NCBI GenBank assembly: GCA_013177855.1
Contig: JABLYA010000001.1
Span: 977,231 to 1,041,230 of the forward strand
DNA length: 64,000 nucleotides
Reading direction: 5' to 3'
From: Ignavibacteria bacterium
GTDB lineage: Bacteria > Bacteroidota > Ignavibacteria > Ch128b
Part shown: positions 1 to 8,108 of the stretch, in pieces
How positions within the stretch are numbered: the stretch's first letter is position 1
Layout: every line of letters starts with the position of its first letter
Notes under the pieces: generated by a model
Database searches by the model: none
Seen by the model: the letters and a program-made list of their open reading frames with translations, nothing else
Told to the model about the DNA's origin: nothing
Program-made: the position numbers and the translations under genes

Positions 1-1018
1 TCTCAAAAGGAACACTTACTCGAACACCGCTATTCAATGCAGCACGAATTAATTCTCTTTGAAATTGTGAGAAGTGTTTTTTAGTGAAAGGATCAATAGC
101 GCCATCTTCAATTGATTTCTTTTTATCAGGAATAACGAGATCCCAATCTATTCCTATTGTTTTACCAAATCCCTGGCAGGTTGGGCAGGCACCAAAAGGA
201 TTATTAAAAGAAAACATTCTTGGTTCTGGTTCTTGATAAACTTTCCCATGACATTCAAAAAATTTTGAAAAGCGAAAGACTTCTTTGGTTTCATAATCTA
301 CAATTGCAAGTCTGCCTTCACCTTCACTAAAAGCTGTTTCGATTGAGTCAGAATAAGCTGTTTCTACATTGTGGAGGTCGAGAGAAACTCGTTCAACGAT
401 GACTAAAATTTTTTCTTTTTCTATTTTCAGATTTAGATTTTCGTTCAGGTCAAAGATCTCACCTTCGTAATAAATTCTCTGAAATCCTTTGGAAAGAAGA
501 TATTTTAATTCTTCTTTAACACTTCTTTTTTCGTGAGGGACTAAAGGAAAAGTGATGAGCAGTCTTTTACCCTCAGGAAATTTTTTTAATTTCTCAATTA
601 CTGATACCGTTGAGTCTTTCTTAACAACTTCACCACACACTTCGCAATAAGTTTTTCCAATTCTGCCGTAAAGCAAACGAAGGTAATCGTAAATTTCTGT
701 AGTAGTTCCGACAGTTGATCGTGGATTTCTTGAAGGAGGTTTTTGTTCAATTGCTACTGCTGGAGAAATACCTTGAATATAATCAACATCAGGTCTATTC
801 ATTCTTTCCAAAAACTGACGAGCGTAAGAAGAAAGACTTTCAACATATCGTCTTTGACCTTCAGCATAGATTGTATCGAATACAAGACTCGATTTGCCTG
901 AACCGCTAACGCCAGTGAAAACAATTAATTTATTTCTTGGTAGTTCTAAATGAATGTTCTTGAGATTATTCTGCCTTGCACCATGAATTATAATCTTTCT
1001 TTCAACTGGCTTGTTCAT
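1..1018 (-). CDS. uvrA: UvrA, excinuclease ABC subunit A (5' part only)
   Basis: Damage-recognition ATPase of UvrABC nucleotide excision repair, cytoplasmic. Reading leftward from the ATG at 1018, about 339 of the usual ~940 residues are present; the remainder lies beyond the left edge. Visible in order: HGARQNNLKN at the N-terminus, Walker A GVSGSGKS (residues 36-43), SSYARQFLERM, a CEVCG cysteine pair, and near the edge NPFGACPTCQGFG. These are hallmark UvrA features, so identity is secure. The next gene to the right is also on the minus strand, and the ~75-bp gap holds no recognised element. SOS control is common for uvrA, and lexA is in this window, but I could not identify a LexA box here. 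Confidence 0.96.
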   Translation of the reverse strand, partial: MNKPVERKIIIHGARQNNLKNIHLELPRNKLIVFTGVSGSGKSSLVFDTIYAEGQRRYVESLSSYARQFLERMNRPDVDYIQGISPAVAIEQKPPSRNPRSTVGTTTEIYDYLRLLYGRIGKTYCEVCGEVVKKDSTVSVIEKLKKFPEGKRLLITFPLVPHEKRSVKEELKYLLSKGFQRIYYEGEIFDLNENLNLKIEKEKILVIVERVSLDLHNVETAYSDSIETAFSEGEGRLAIVDYETKEVFRFSKFFECHGKVYQEPEPRMFSFNNPFGACPTCQGFGKTIGIDWDLVIPDKKKSIEDGAIDPFTKKHFSQFQRELIRAALNSGVRVSVPFE

Positions 1019-1092
1019 TTTTTCTTTTCAAAAAATGTTAAAAAATCTTCTCATTTTGTTTGTGAATAAGAGTCTAAGTTTTTAATCTAATC

Positions 1093-2121
1093 TCAATTAT
1101 CACCAGTAACAAAAGGATAATTCATAATATCCGACGATTTCAATCTAATTATTCGAGTTGAAATCATTTGATCTTCACCAATCATTCCATTTGCACCAAG
1201 GTTGATTGAATACGCATCATAACCAAGAGTTCTGAGATACGCAACAACATACGCTGAAATTTCTCCAGTATCATCATAAACCGCAATAGGTTGATTAACT
1301 GGCAATGTTTGCAAATAAGTTGTACTTCTTAAATCTTCATTAGGTGAATATCTCACAGCGGTTGGCGGATGTCCATTATCTCTGATGTTATATAACCTCG
1401 TCGGTGCATAACAAATAACAAAGTAATTGAGCTTACCAGTCTTTGAATCGTAAGTTTTCATAATTTCATCAATATCAATCCTGACTTTTTCAAAACCCTC
1501 TGCGAGTAATTTTTTAATCCGAGTTTTTACAAGTTCATCAGTTGAACCTGAACCGAGTTCTACATCCGGTAATTTTGTGTAATAAGGTTTCGGATAATTC
1601 TGAAAATTATATCTGCCTACGAGAAAACTATTCTTGACCAATTTATACCATTCATTCGAAAAAACAGAATTCCACGAAGCCATTCCCCATTGCAAAGAAT
1701 AAACATTATTAAATCCTGCAAGTCGAAGAAGTGAAGTTGAATACGCAGCTGATTGGCCTGTCGAACTGATAATCACAATTTTTTGGTATCCCGAATCTTT
1801 TCTGGAATTAACAAAATCGAATAAATCTTTCATTTCAACATTATAAGCACCTTGAATATGCCCCTGAACATATTTTTCTTTTGACCTTATGTCAATGAGT
1901 AAATAGTTCGATAAGTTTTGATATACCTCAGAAGCTTTTACATAAGAAGGGACATTTGTTGAATTTATATAATCACCATTGGTCTCAAAATAAACTAAAA
2001 GCTCTGCCGAATCACTCATATCTCGCATAGGTTCAGATGGATTATCTTTCAAACATCCTGAGAATAAAATCATCATTAAAAAAGAAATTATGAAGCTTAA
2101 TCTAAATTTTTTCATCGTCAT
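1093..2121 (-). CDS. Lipoprotein with two rhodanese-like domains lacking the catalytic Cys
   Basis: Predicted lipoprotein: a hydrophobic N-terminus ends in lipobox LFSGC (Cys about residue 23). Two rhodanese-like halves follow. The first has LLIDIRSKEKY and GHIQGAYNV, then IISSTGQSA where active rhodaneses carry the CxxGxR loop. The second has VYDDTGEIS at the same place. Both lack the sulfur-carrying Cys, so sulfurtransferase activity is unlikely and a binding or structural role is inferred. It lies 3 bp after the DUF4249-like gene and is probably last in an operon led by the TonB receptor, suggesting an envelope role with that uptake system. The start may be the ATG at 2121 or 2115; an AGGTGAG sequence precedes both. 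Confidence 0.78.
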   Translation of the reverse strand: MTMKKFRLSFIISFLMMILFSGCLKDNPSEPMRDMSDSAELLVYFETNGDYINSTNVPSYVKASEVYQNLSNYLLIDIRSKEKYVQGHIQGAYNVEMKDLFDFVNSRKDSGYQKIVIISSTGQSAAYSTSLLRLAGFNNVYSLQWGMASWNSVFSNEWYKLVKNSFLVGRYNFQNYPKPYYTKLPDVELGSGSTDELVKTRIKKLLAEGFEKVRIDIDEIMKTYDSKTGKLNYFVICYAPTRLYNIRDNGHPPTAVRYSPNEDLRSTTYLQTLPVNQPIAVYDDTGEISAYVVAYLRTLGYDAYSINLGANGMIGEDQMISTRIIRLKSSDIMNYPFVTGDN

Positions 2122-2124
2122 TGC

Positions 2125-2937
2125 TCACCTATTGACTTTTAGAGTTGTTGTTGAGTATCCAATAAAAAGACCTATGCCGTCTCCTCTGACATTCCATTCG
2201 ACATCACCACCACTCTGAACGAAAGAATCCTTGATTGGCTGGCTAAATCTTTTTGTCTTGAAATAATCTTTGTATTGTTCATCAAAGGCAAAGACTTTAA
2301 TTGAAAAACTATTTTTAAAAGAAAGCAACGCTTCATTTGGTATAACAGGAGTTCTAACTTTGATAATGCTTCTTGGATCTTTATTAGGTTCCGAAACTGA
2401 ATAAAGATCTTCTGATTCAAAAAGAACTGAGTTTCCTTCCATCGCGACCGCTTTCGCTCCAAAGATAACCCCAACTTCATTTTGAATTTCTGCTTGAATG
2501 TAAGTGCCAGATCCATCAGTTAGAAAATACGCATTTACTATCTTTGGATTGGCAGGAATGTAAGTTTTTGCATAAACATTTTTATCCCGCCATTTGGCAA
2601 ATAATTCAAAGGTTGAACCCTTCTGAGGAATAAAGGATGAAATCGGTTTGTAAACTCCATTTCGATCATACTTTAACGGAATGATTCTAACACCGCTTTG
2701 AATGTAAGCAACTACATCTTTTAATTCAGCTTTGGATATTGAATAAACTTCGTCAAGTGGAAGTGTTCTGGTAAATGTAATTCCTGATAAAGGCTTGTTC
2801 TCTTCCAGCAAACCCTGAACGACAAGTTTTTCATGATACGGCAGGTTTACCTCAACCACATCTATTTTCTCACAAGCTGAAAACAATAGTATCAATGAAA
2901 TTAGAAAAACAAAATTTAGAATTTTCAATTTTAACAT
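2125..2937 (-). CDS. DUF4249-like lipoprotein, TonB-receptor partner
   Basis: Predicted lipoprotein: signal peptide with lipobox LLFSACEK, then a beta-rich domain (EKLVVQGLLEENKPLSGI) resembling DUF4249 proteins of Bacteroidota, which usually sit beside a TonB-dependent receptor. That is the arrangement here. I place the start at the ATG at 2937 because AAGGAG lies six bases upstream. An in-frame ATG at 2961 would overlap the receptor's 3' end and give an eight-residue extension before a normal signal peptide. Substrate is unknown. Family assignment is by general resemblance rather than a sharp motif. Confidence 0.7.
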   Translation of the reverse strand: MLKLKILNFVFLISLILLFSACEKIDVVEVNLPYHEKLVVQGLLEENKPLSGITFTRTLPLDEVYSISKAELKDVVAYIQSGVRIIPLKYDRNGVYKPISSFIPQKGSTFELFAKWRDKNVYAKTYIPANPKIVNAYFLTDGSGTYIQAEIQNEVGVIFGAKAVAMEGNSVLFESEDLYSVSEPNKDPRSIIKVRTPVIPNEALLSFKNSFSIKVFAFDEQYKDYFKTKRFSQPIKDSFVQSGGDVEWNVRGDGIGLFIGYSTTTLKVNR

Positions 2938-2947
2938 TTTCATCTCC

Positions 2948-5263
2948 TTAAAATTGAGCACTGATTGAAAAAGCTGGAATAAACGGGAATAGAGTTAACT
3001 GCTTGAGCTTAGGAATTTTTTCACCCGTCGAAGGATCAACTTCATAAGTTATATATTGAGCAAATGGATTTTTTCTATTATAAAGATTGAAGAAACTTAA
3101 ATTAGCCTGACAGCTCATTTCTTTGATTTTGAATTTATATCCAATACTTAAATCAAGTTTATGATAATCTGGGAGTCTGTAAGTATTTCGACTCAAATAA
3201 TCAAATCTTAAGTTTTGATTTGATTCACCCACTTCAGAAAAACCGAATTGACCTGTCGGCAAAGTATATGCTTGACCAGTTCCGTAAATCCAGGTTGCCG
3301 AGATATTCCAATCATTCAAAAGCGAATAAGAAAGCACAATCGATACATCGTGTCTTCTGTCATATCTTGGATAATAAATTTTTCCTCGATTGATTTCATC
3401 AAATTTTCTTTTTGTCCAGGAAAGTGTATAACCAATCCAGCCATTTAAATCACCTGCTCTTTTATTTAATAGAAACTCTACACCATAAGCTTCCCCTTTT
3501 CCAACCTCAAGCTGATCTTCAATTTTTGTGGAAAGAGAAAACTTGGCTGCTGGATTAAATTCCAAAATATTATTAAGTGTTTTATAATAACCTTCAACTG
3601 AAACTTGATAGACACCATCAAAGAGAAAAGTTTCAGCACCTAAAACAAATTGATCGGACATTGCTGGTTCAATTTTCTGATTCGATGGATACCATAAGTC
3701 TGTCGGTAAAGAAATGTCGTTTCTTGTAATCATATGTAAAAATTGATGTGCACGAGCGTAAGCAAGTCTAATGTAAAAATCATTTACTGGGATAAATGAT
3801 AATGACAGCCGAGGCTCGAGACTTAGTCTCTTTCTCTCCTTAAAATAATAAACTCTCCCGCCAAGATTTGTAGAAAACCAGTTGGTTAGTTTTAATTCAT
3901 TAGTTGCGTAAAGGACACCTTCAAGAGAAATTTGATCGTTATTTAGATTTGATTCTCTGTCAACCTCATCGAGGTAAAAATCACTTGAAGTTAATTTGAA
4001 ATTATGAATAGAAACTTCGGCACCAAATTTTACCAGATTTGATTCGGATGGAAAAAATTCCGTTTCTCTTTTCAGAGAAAAATCTGTCAAATCACTAAAT
4101 GTAAAGTAATTTGATGAAGCTCCTAATCGATCTTCGATAAAAACCTGAAATTTGTAATTAGTATAACTGATCGAGGTTGTCGAGAATAAAATAGGCGAAG
4201 AGATTGATGTCCATCCTACACTTAGTGTTTTATTCCCCCAGTTTATATCATATCCGATTGCTCCTTTATCGGAAGCATAAAGCTTATCGTTTCCAAAAAA
4301 TCCGCTAATAGTTAACCAATTAGATTCATTCAAATTATAAGTTAATTTTCCATTGAAGTCATAGAAATTATATCGCGGCAAAACTGAAGATGAATAAAAC
4401 AAATTTTGAAGTCTATCATAATACATTCTTCTGCCCGAGAGCATTATAGTGGAATTTTCAGCGAGGGGACTTTCAAATAAGAAATTGCTGCTTATCATTC
4501 CGAGCCCAACCTTAGCTTTTGATTTATCTCTTGAACCTTCACGTAATTTTATATCGATTACACTTGAAAGTCTACCGCCATAATTTGCAGGAAAAGCTCC
4601 TTTGATTAACTTGATATCACTTATTGCATCTGTATTAAATGTGCTTGCAAAATTTCCGAGATGGGAAGGATTGTAAACGATTACTCCATCAACAAGTGTT
4701 AAAGTTTGATCTGGAGAACCGCCGCGAACATACAAACCATTTGAAATTTCAGTCGATATTTTTATTCCTGGTAAAAGTTGAAGAGTTCTGAATAAATCAA
4801 CTTCTCCACTCATTGAAGGCAAAGACTTAATTAATTCTGGAGAAACATTAATGACGCTGATCTGATTAGCAATTTCACTCTCTCTTTTATCTTTAATCAC
4901 TACTTCTGGCAGTACCAATTCTGATTCAAGAAGCGAAAAATTAAGTCTCAACGATTTTTGATTTTGATCTATTTTTACTCTCATTGAAATAGAATTATAA
5001 CCAAGACTACGAACTAAAATAAAATACTCGCCAGCTGGAATATTTGGAAGTGAATAAAATCCATAACGATTTGTGATTGTTCCACGATACGGTGCACTAT
5101 TAAAATTTGTGTCTGTAAAAACTATTACACTGGCTCCGATTACTGCCTGACCTGAAATGCTGTCTTTTACAACTCCAGCAATTGTGCAGCCAGTTGATTG
5201 GGCTAAGATTATTTTAGATGTTAAAAAAACTAAGAAGATTACTTTGAAAATTTTATTTAGCAT
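2948..5263 (-). CDS. TonB-dependent outer-membrane receptor with N-terminal carboxypeptidase-like domain
   Basis: Outer-membrane transporter. After a signal peptide ending near IILAQS come a CarboxypepD_reg-like beta-sandwich (GVVKDSISGQAVIGASV, about residues 25-105) and a plug domain (VVIKDKRESEIANQ, YVRGGSPDQTLTLVDG, IKLIKGAFPANYGGRLSSV). A long beta-barrel follows with alternating aromatic strands, ending FIPAFSISAQF with a C-terminal Phe. Length (~770 aa) suits the family. I prefer the ATG at 5263, which gives a clean signal peptide, over the one at 5299. The downstream DUF4249-like and rhodanese-like lipoproteins probably form its operon. Substrate cannot be read from sequence; no SusD partner is present. 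Confidence 0.9.
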   Translation of the reverse strand: MLNKIFKVIFLVFLTSKIILAQSTGCTIAGVVKDSISGQAVIGASVIVFTDTNFNSAPYRGTITNRYGFYSLPNIPAGEYFILVRSLGYNSISMRVKIDQNQKSLRLNFSLLESELVLPEVVIKDKRESEIANQISVINVSPELIKSLPSMSGEVDLFRTLQLLPGIKISTEISNGLYVRGGSPDQTLTLVDGVIVYNPSHLGNFASTFNTDAISDIKLIKGAFPANYGGRLSSVIDIKLREGSRDKSKAKVGLGMISSNFLFESPLAENSTIMLSGRRMYYDRLQNLFYSSSVLPRYNFYDFNGKLTYNLNESNWLTISGFFGNDKLYASDKGAIGYDINWGNKTLSVGWTSISSPILFSTTSISYTNYKFQVFIEDRLGASSNYFTFSDLTDFSLKRETEFFPSESNLVKFGAEVSIHNFKLTSSDFYLDEVDRESNLNNDQISLEGVLYATNELKLTNWFSTNLGGRVYYFKERKRLSLEPRLSLSFIPVNDFYIRLAYARAHQFLHMITRNDISLPTDLWYPSNQKIEPAMSDQFVLGAETFLFDGVYQVSVEGYYKTLNNILEFNPAAKFSLSTKIEDQLEVGKGEAYGVEFLLNKRAGDLNGWIGYTLSWTKRKFDEINRGKIYYPRYDRRHDVSIVLSYSLLNDWNISATWIYGTGQAYTLPTGQFGFSEVGESNQNLRFDYLSRNTYRLPDYHKLDLSIGYKFKIKEMSCQANLSFFNLYNRKNPFAQYITYEVDPSTGEKIPKLKQLTLFPFIPAFSISAQF

Positions 5264-5359
5264 AGAACATATCCATTTAAGTTTTTTATATGAATTCAAA
5301 AATACAAATCATTAATGAAAATTGGTTTAGGCAACAAATAATTCAAAAAGGTAATAACC

Positions 5360-7006
5360 TTACTTGCCCATTTGATCGTAACGAATTCGGTATAATACTG
5401 AAGGTGGTTCAATTGTATATGTTACAACTTCAAGCTCTGTTTTTGGAATGTTTGGATCTATCAAATAATAAAATTTCTGCTGTTCAGCACGATTGTTTGT
5501 GTAAGAAAGCAAAGTGTTTACTTCAAATGCACTGACAAAGAAATATTTAGCGTTTTTACTCTTCATCCAGTTGATTAAGCTATCATAAGTGGTTACATAT
5601 GGAAATTTCCAGTAAGTCATATTTAAATAATATGCAATATGAGGTTTACGAGCCACAACAATATTTTCTTCGGTTTTAATTGGATCAGGAACTTGCTCGG
5701 CAACAGCTAGAATTTCTTTTGGACCAATATCAATTTGTCTTGAATTGTATAAATAAGCATCATAAACTGACCATAGAAAAATTATTACAAAAATAATTTG
5801 ACCTGCGCCGATTGAACCGAAATTTATATTCCTTAAAAAATTATGAGTTAGAAAAAGCATAACAATTGAAGAATATCCAACTAGAAGAAATAGCGAAAAT
5901 CTTTCTGAATAAAACGCAGGAAGTAAAACTAAGAACGCAAAGAAAATGTTTGTAAAGAAAAATACTTCATTCTTTAAATACTTCCTTTTGAAAAGAAATA
6001 TAATCCCAATCACAAGAAATATTGCAAATGGCAAAGACAAAAGTTTATCAAGATCCGAAACAAAATGCTCGTAAAAATTTTTGATTAAAATTTCATAAAC
6101 AAAATGAACGGGATCTCTCAATATTACATCTTTGAACGAATGAAATTTCAGCGACTCAACCGATTGCCAGTAATCCCAGCTCATTTTTCCTTTGCCATAT
6201 AATTCCCATGCAGTATTAGTAAAATTGCGGTCGTAAAACGGATCGCCTGTTTTTATGTACTTGTAAATTGACCAGGGTATATTGAGAAGCGCAAAACTTA
6301 AAATGTAAATTAGACTATGTTTTATTAGAACTGAATATTTTTTTGATGAAAATTTAAAAATTAAAAAACTAACAATCGCAGCAGCAGGTAAAAATAATCC
6401 ATTGGTTCTTGTAAGAAATGCAAGAGATGCAAAGATACCCGATAAAACGATATATGAATTTTTTAATCTTTCACCTTTTACTAAAAAGTAAATTGAAACA
6501 ATTGAAAGTGCTGCAAAAAACAGATCAGTCCCAGCTGAATACGAATATTGAATAAAAATGGAGTTGCTTAAAATTAACAGAATACTTCCAAATGCGACGT
6601 CAAAACCGAATATTTTATGAAGTGTTTTAAACGAAAAGTAGAGAAAAATACTCGCCGAGATTGCACACAATACAACACCAACTCTAAAAAAATCACCAAA
6701 TACGAACCCAAGCAGTGCAAGCACAATTGGATAAAGAGGACCTTTGTAACCTTCAATTATTAAATTACCTTTCAAAAATTCTTTTGCTTCGTAAACCATT
6801 CCCTCATAAAAATCGGTCTCAACTCCATAATCACCAATTTTGTGATAAACAAGAGCTGAAATTAAAATCACAAAAAAATAAATCCCAATTACAGCAACTG
6901 GAAGGTATTTTAATGTCTTTTCGTCTCGGATACGAAAAAATTCGGATAAATATTTTTCTTTTGGAAGATTTTTCTTCTTCTCAGCTTTTTTGATTTTCGA
7001 TTTCAT
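5360..7006 (-). CDS. GT39/ArnT-like membrane glycosyltransferase
   Basis: Polytopic membrane protein (548 aa) with about ten hydrophobic segments from residue ~35 and a soluble tail from about residue 430. The first large loop has GVETDFYEGMVYEA and GYKGPLYPIVLALLG, the acidic-loop plus GPLYP layout of GT39/ArnT-like polyprenyl-phosphate-sugar transferases. A lysine-rich N-terminal cytoplasmic segment precedes the first helix. It starts 12 bp after the stop of the GT2 gene, so the two are probably co-transcribed. The GT2 product would make the polyprenyl-phosphate sugar and this enzyme would transfer it. Acceptor and sugar are unknown. Confidence 0.78.
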   Translation of the reverse strand: MKSKIKKAEKKKNLPKEKYLSEFFRIRDEKTLKYLPVAVIGIYFFVILISALVYHKIGDYGVETDFYEGMVYEAKEFLKGNLIIEGYKGPLYPIVLALLGFVFGDFFRVGVVLCAISASIFLYFSFKTLHKIFGFDVAFGSILLILSNSIFIQYSYSAGTDLFFAALSIVSIYFLVKGERLKNSYIVLSGIFASLAFLTRTNGLFLPAAAIVSFLIFKFSSKKYSVLIKHSLIYILSFALLNIPWSIYKYIKTGDPFYDRNFTNTAWELYGKGKMSWDYWQSVESLKFHSFKDVILRDPVHFVYEILIKNFYEHFVSDLDKLLSLPFAIFLVIGIIFLFKRKYLKNEVFFFTNIFFAFLVLLPAFYSERFSLFLLVGYSSIVMLFLTHNFLRNINFGSIGAGQIIFVIIFLWSVYDAYLYNSRQIDIGPKEILAVAEQVPDPIKTEENIVVARKPHIAYYLNMTYWKFPYVTTYDSLINWMKSKNAKYFFVSAFEVNTLLSYTNNRAEQQKFYYLIDPNIPKTELEVVTYTIEPPSVLYRIRYDQMGK

Positions 7007-7017
7007 GTGAATTGAGA

Positions 7018-8025
7018 TTAAAGTTTTAAAATCTTGATATGATAATCTTCAACTCTTTGAGCATGGTGGGCAATCATTTCACCAATTAAGCCAATTGCAA
7101 TTGTTTGAACACCGAGGAGAATTAACAAAATACCAAGCCACAACATCGGTCGATTAGTTAGATATTTCCCATAAAACGCCCATTCGATAGCTAAATAAAG
7201 ATCAATAATAAATCCTGCCAGAAACAACAGAAATCCAATTGTTCCAAAAAAGTGAAGTGGTCTTCTTAAATATCGTGTTGTGAAAAGAATTGTGATCAAA
7301 TCGAGAAAACCTTTAAGAAAACGACTGGCACCAAATTTTGTTTTACCATACCTTCTCGGATGATGACGAACAACAATCTCACCAACTCTGAATCCATTCC
7401 AATGTGCAAGGACAGGCAAGTAACGATGCATCTCGCCATAAACTTTGATACTCTGAGTAACCTCCCTTCGATAAATCTTTAATCCGCAATTGAAATCATG
7501 AATTTTTATTCCTGTTAGAAGTGAAGTGACAAAGTTGAATATCCTTGAAGAATATTTTTTAATGAATGGATCAAATCGAATCTTTTTCCAACCCGAGACC
7601 AAGTCGTATCCTTCGTCAATTTTTTTTATGAGATTTGGAATTTCGTGGGGATCATCCTGAAGATCTGCATCCATTGTGATAATTAAATCGCCAGTTGCAT
7701 ACTTAAATCCAACTGAAAGTGCAGCTGATTTACCATAATTTTTCTGAAATGAAATTATCTTAAATCGATCATCTTCTCTTTTAATTTCATTTAAAACTTT
7801 TAGTGAGTTATCGGTACTTCCATCATCTACAATTATTACTTCAAACTCATAGTCTCTTAATTCATTAAAAACTTTCTTCAACTCAATTGCAAGCGGTCTT
7901 AAGCTGTCTTCTTCGTTGTAGGCAGGAATTACCACAGAAACCTTACGCTGTCTTTTCTCCTGTGGAGTAAAAACTCTTTTCTTCAGTTTTGGAATAATAT
8001 TTTGTCTCTTTCTTCTTTCAATCAT
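7018..8025 (-). CDS. Family 2 glycosyltransferase, DPM1/ArnC-like, with C-terminal membrane anchor
   Basis: Family 2 glycosyltransferase: SVVIPAYNEEDSL at residue ~30, IVDDGSTDNS, and the metal-binding TMDADLQDDP, all typical of polyprenyl-phosphate mannosyl/glucosyltransferases. Two transmembrane helices follow (HFFGTIGFLLFLAGF and MLWLGILLILLGVQT), placing the catalytic domain on the cytoplasmic membrane face. It directly precedes the GT39-like gene (12 bp), the usual donor-synthase/transferase pairing. Expected role: loading a sugar on a polyprenyl phosphate for later glycan or lipid modification. Confidence 0.9.
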   Translation of the reverse strand: MIERRKRQNIIPKLKKRVFTPQEKRQRKVSVVIPAYNEEDSLRPLAIELKKVFNELRDYEFEVIIVDDGSTDNSLKVLNEIKREDDRFKIISFQKNYGKSAALSVGFKYATGDLIITMDADLQDDPHEIPNLIKKIDEGYDLVSGWKKIRFDPFIKKYSSRIFNFVTSLLTGIKIHDFNCGLKIYRREVTQSIKVYGEMHRYLPVLAHWNGFRVGEIVVRHHPRRYGKTKFGASRFLKGFLDLITILFTTRYLRRPLHFFGTIGFLLFLAGFIIDLYLAIEWAFYGKYLTNRPMLWLGILLILLGVQTIAIGLIGEMIAHHAQRVEDYHIKILKL

Positions 8026-8108
8026 ACTCTATCAAACTTTAAGTTTTGTTGATTAAAAATGTCCTTGAACTCTCACAAAGATAGTCAGTGAGATTGAAGG
8101 AAAAAAAA

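Noticed and set aside
2172-2516. 114-aa ORF inside the DUF4249-like gene
   Set aside because: Same-strand alternate frame, no recognisable content; the longer frame has signal peptide and family resemblance.
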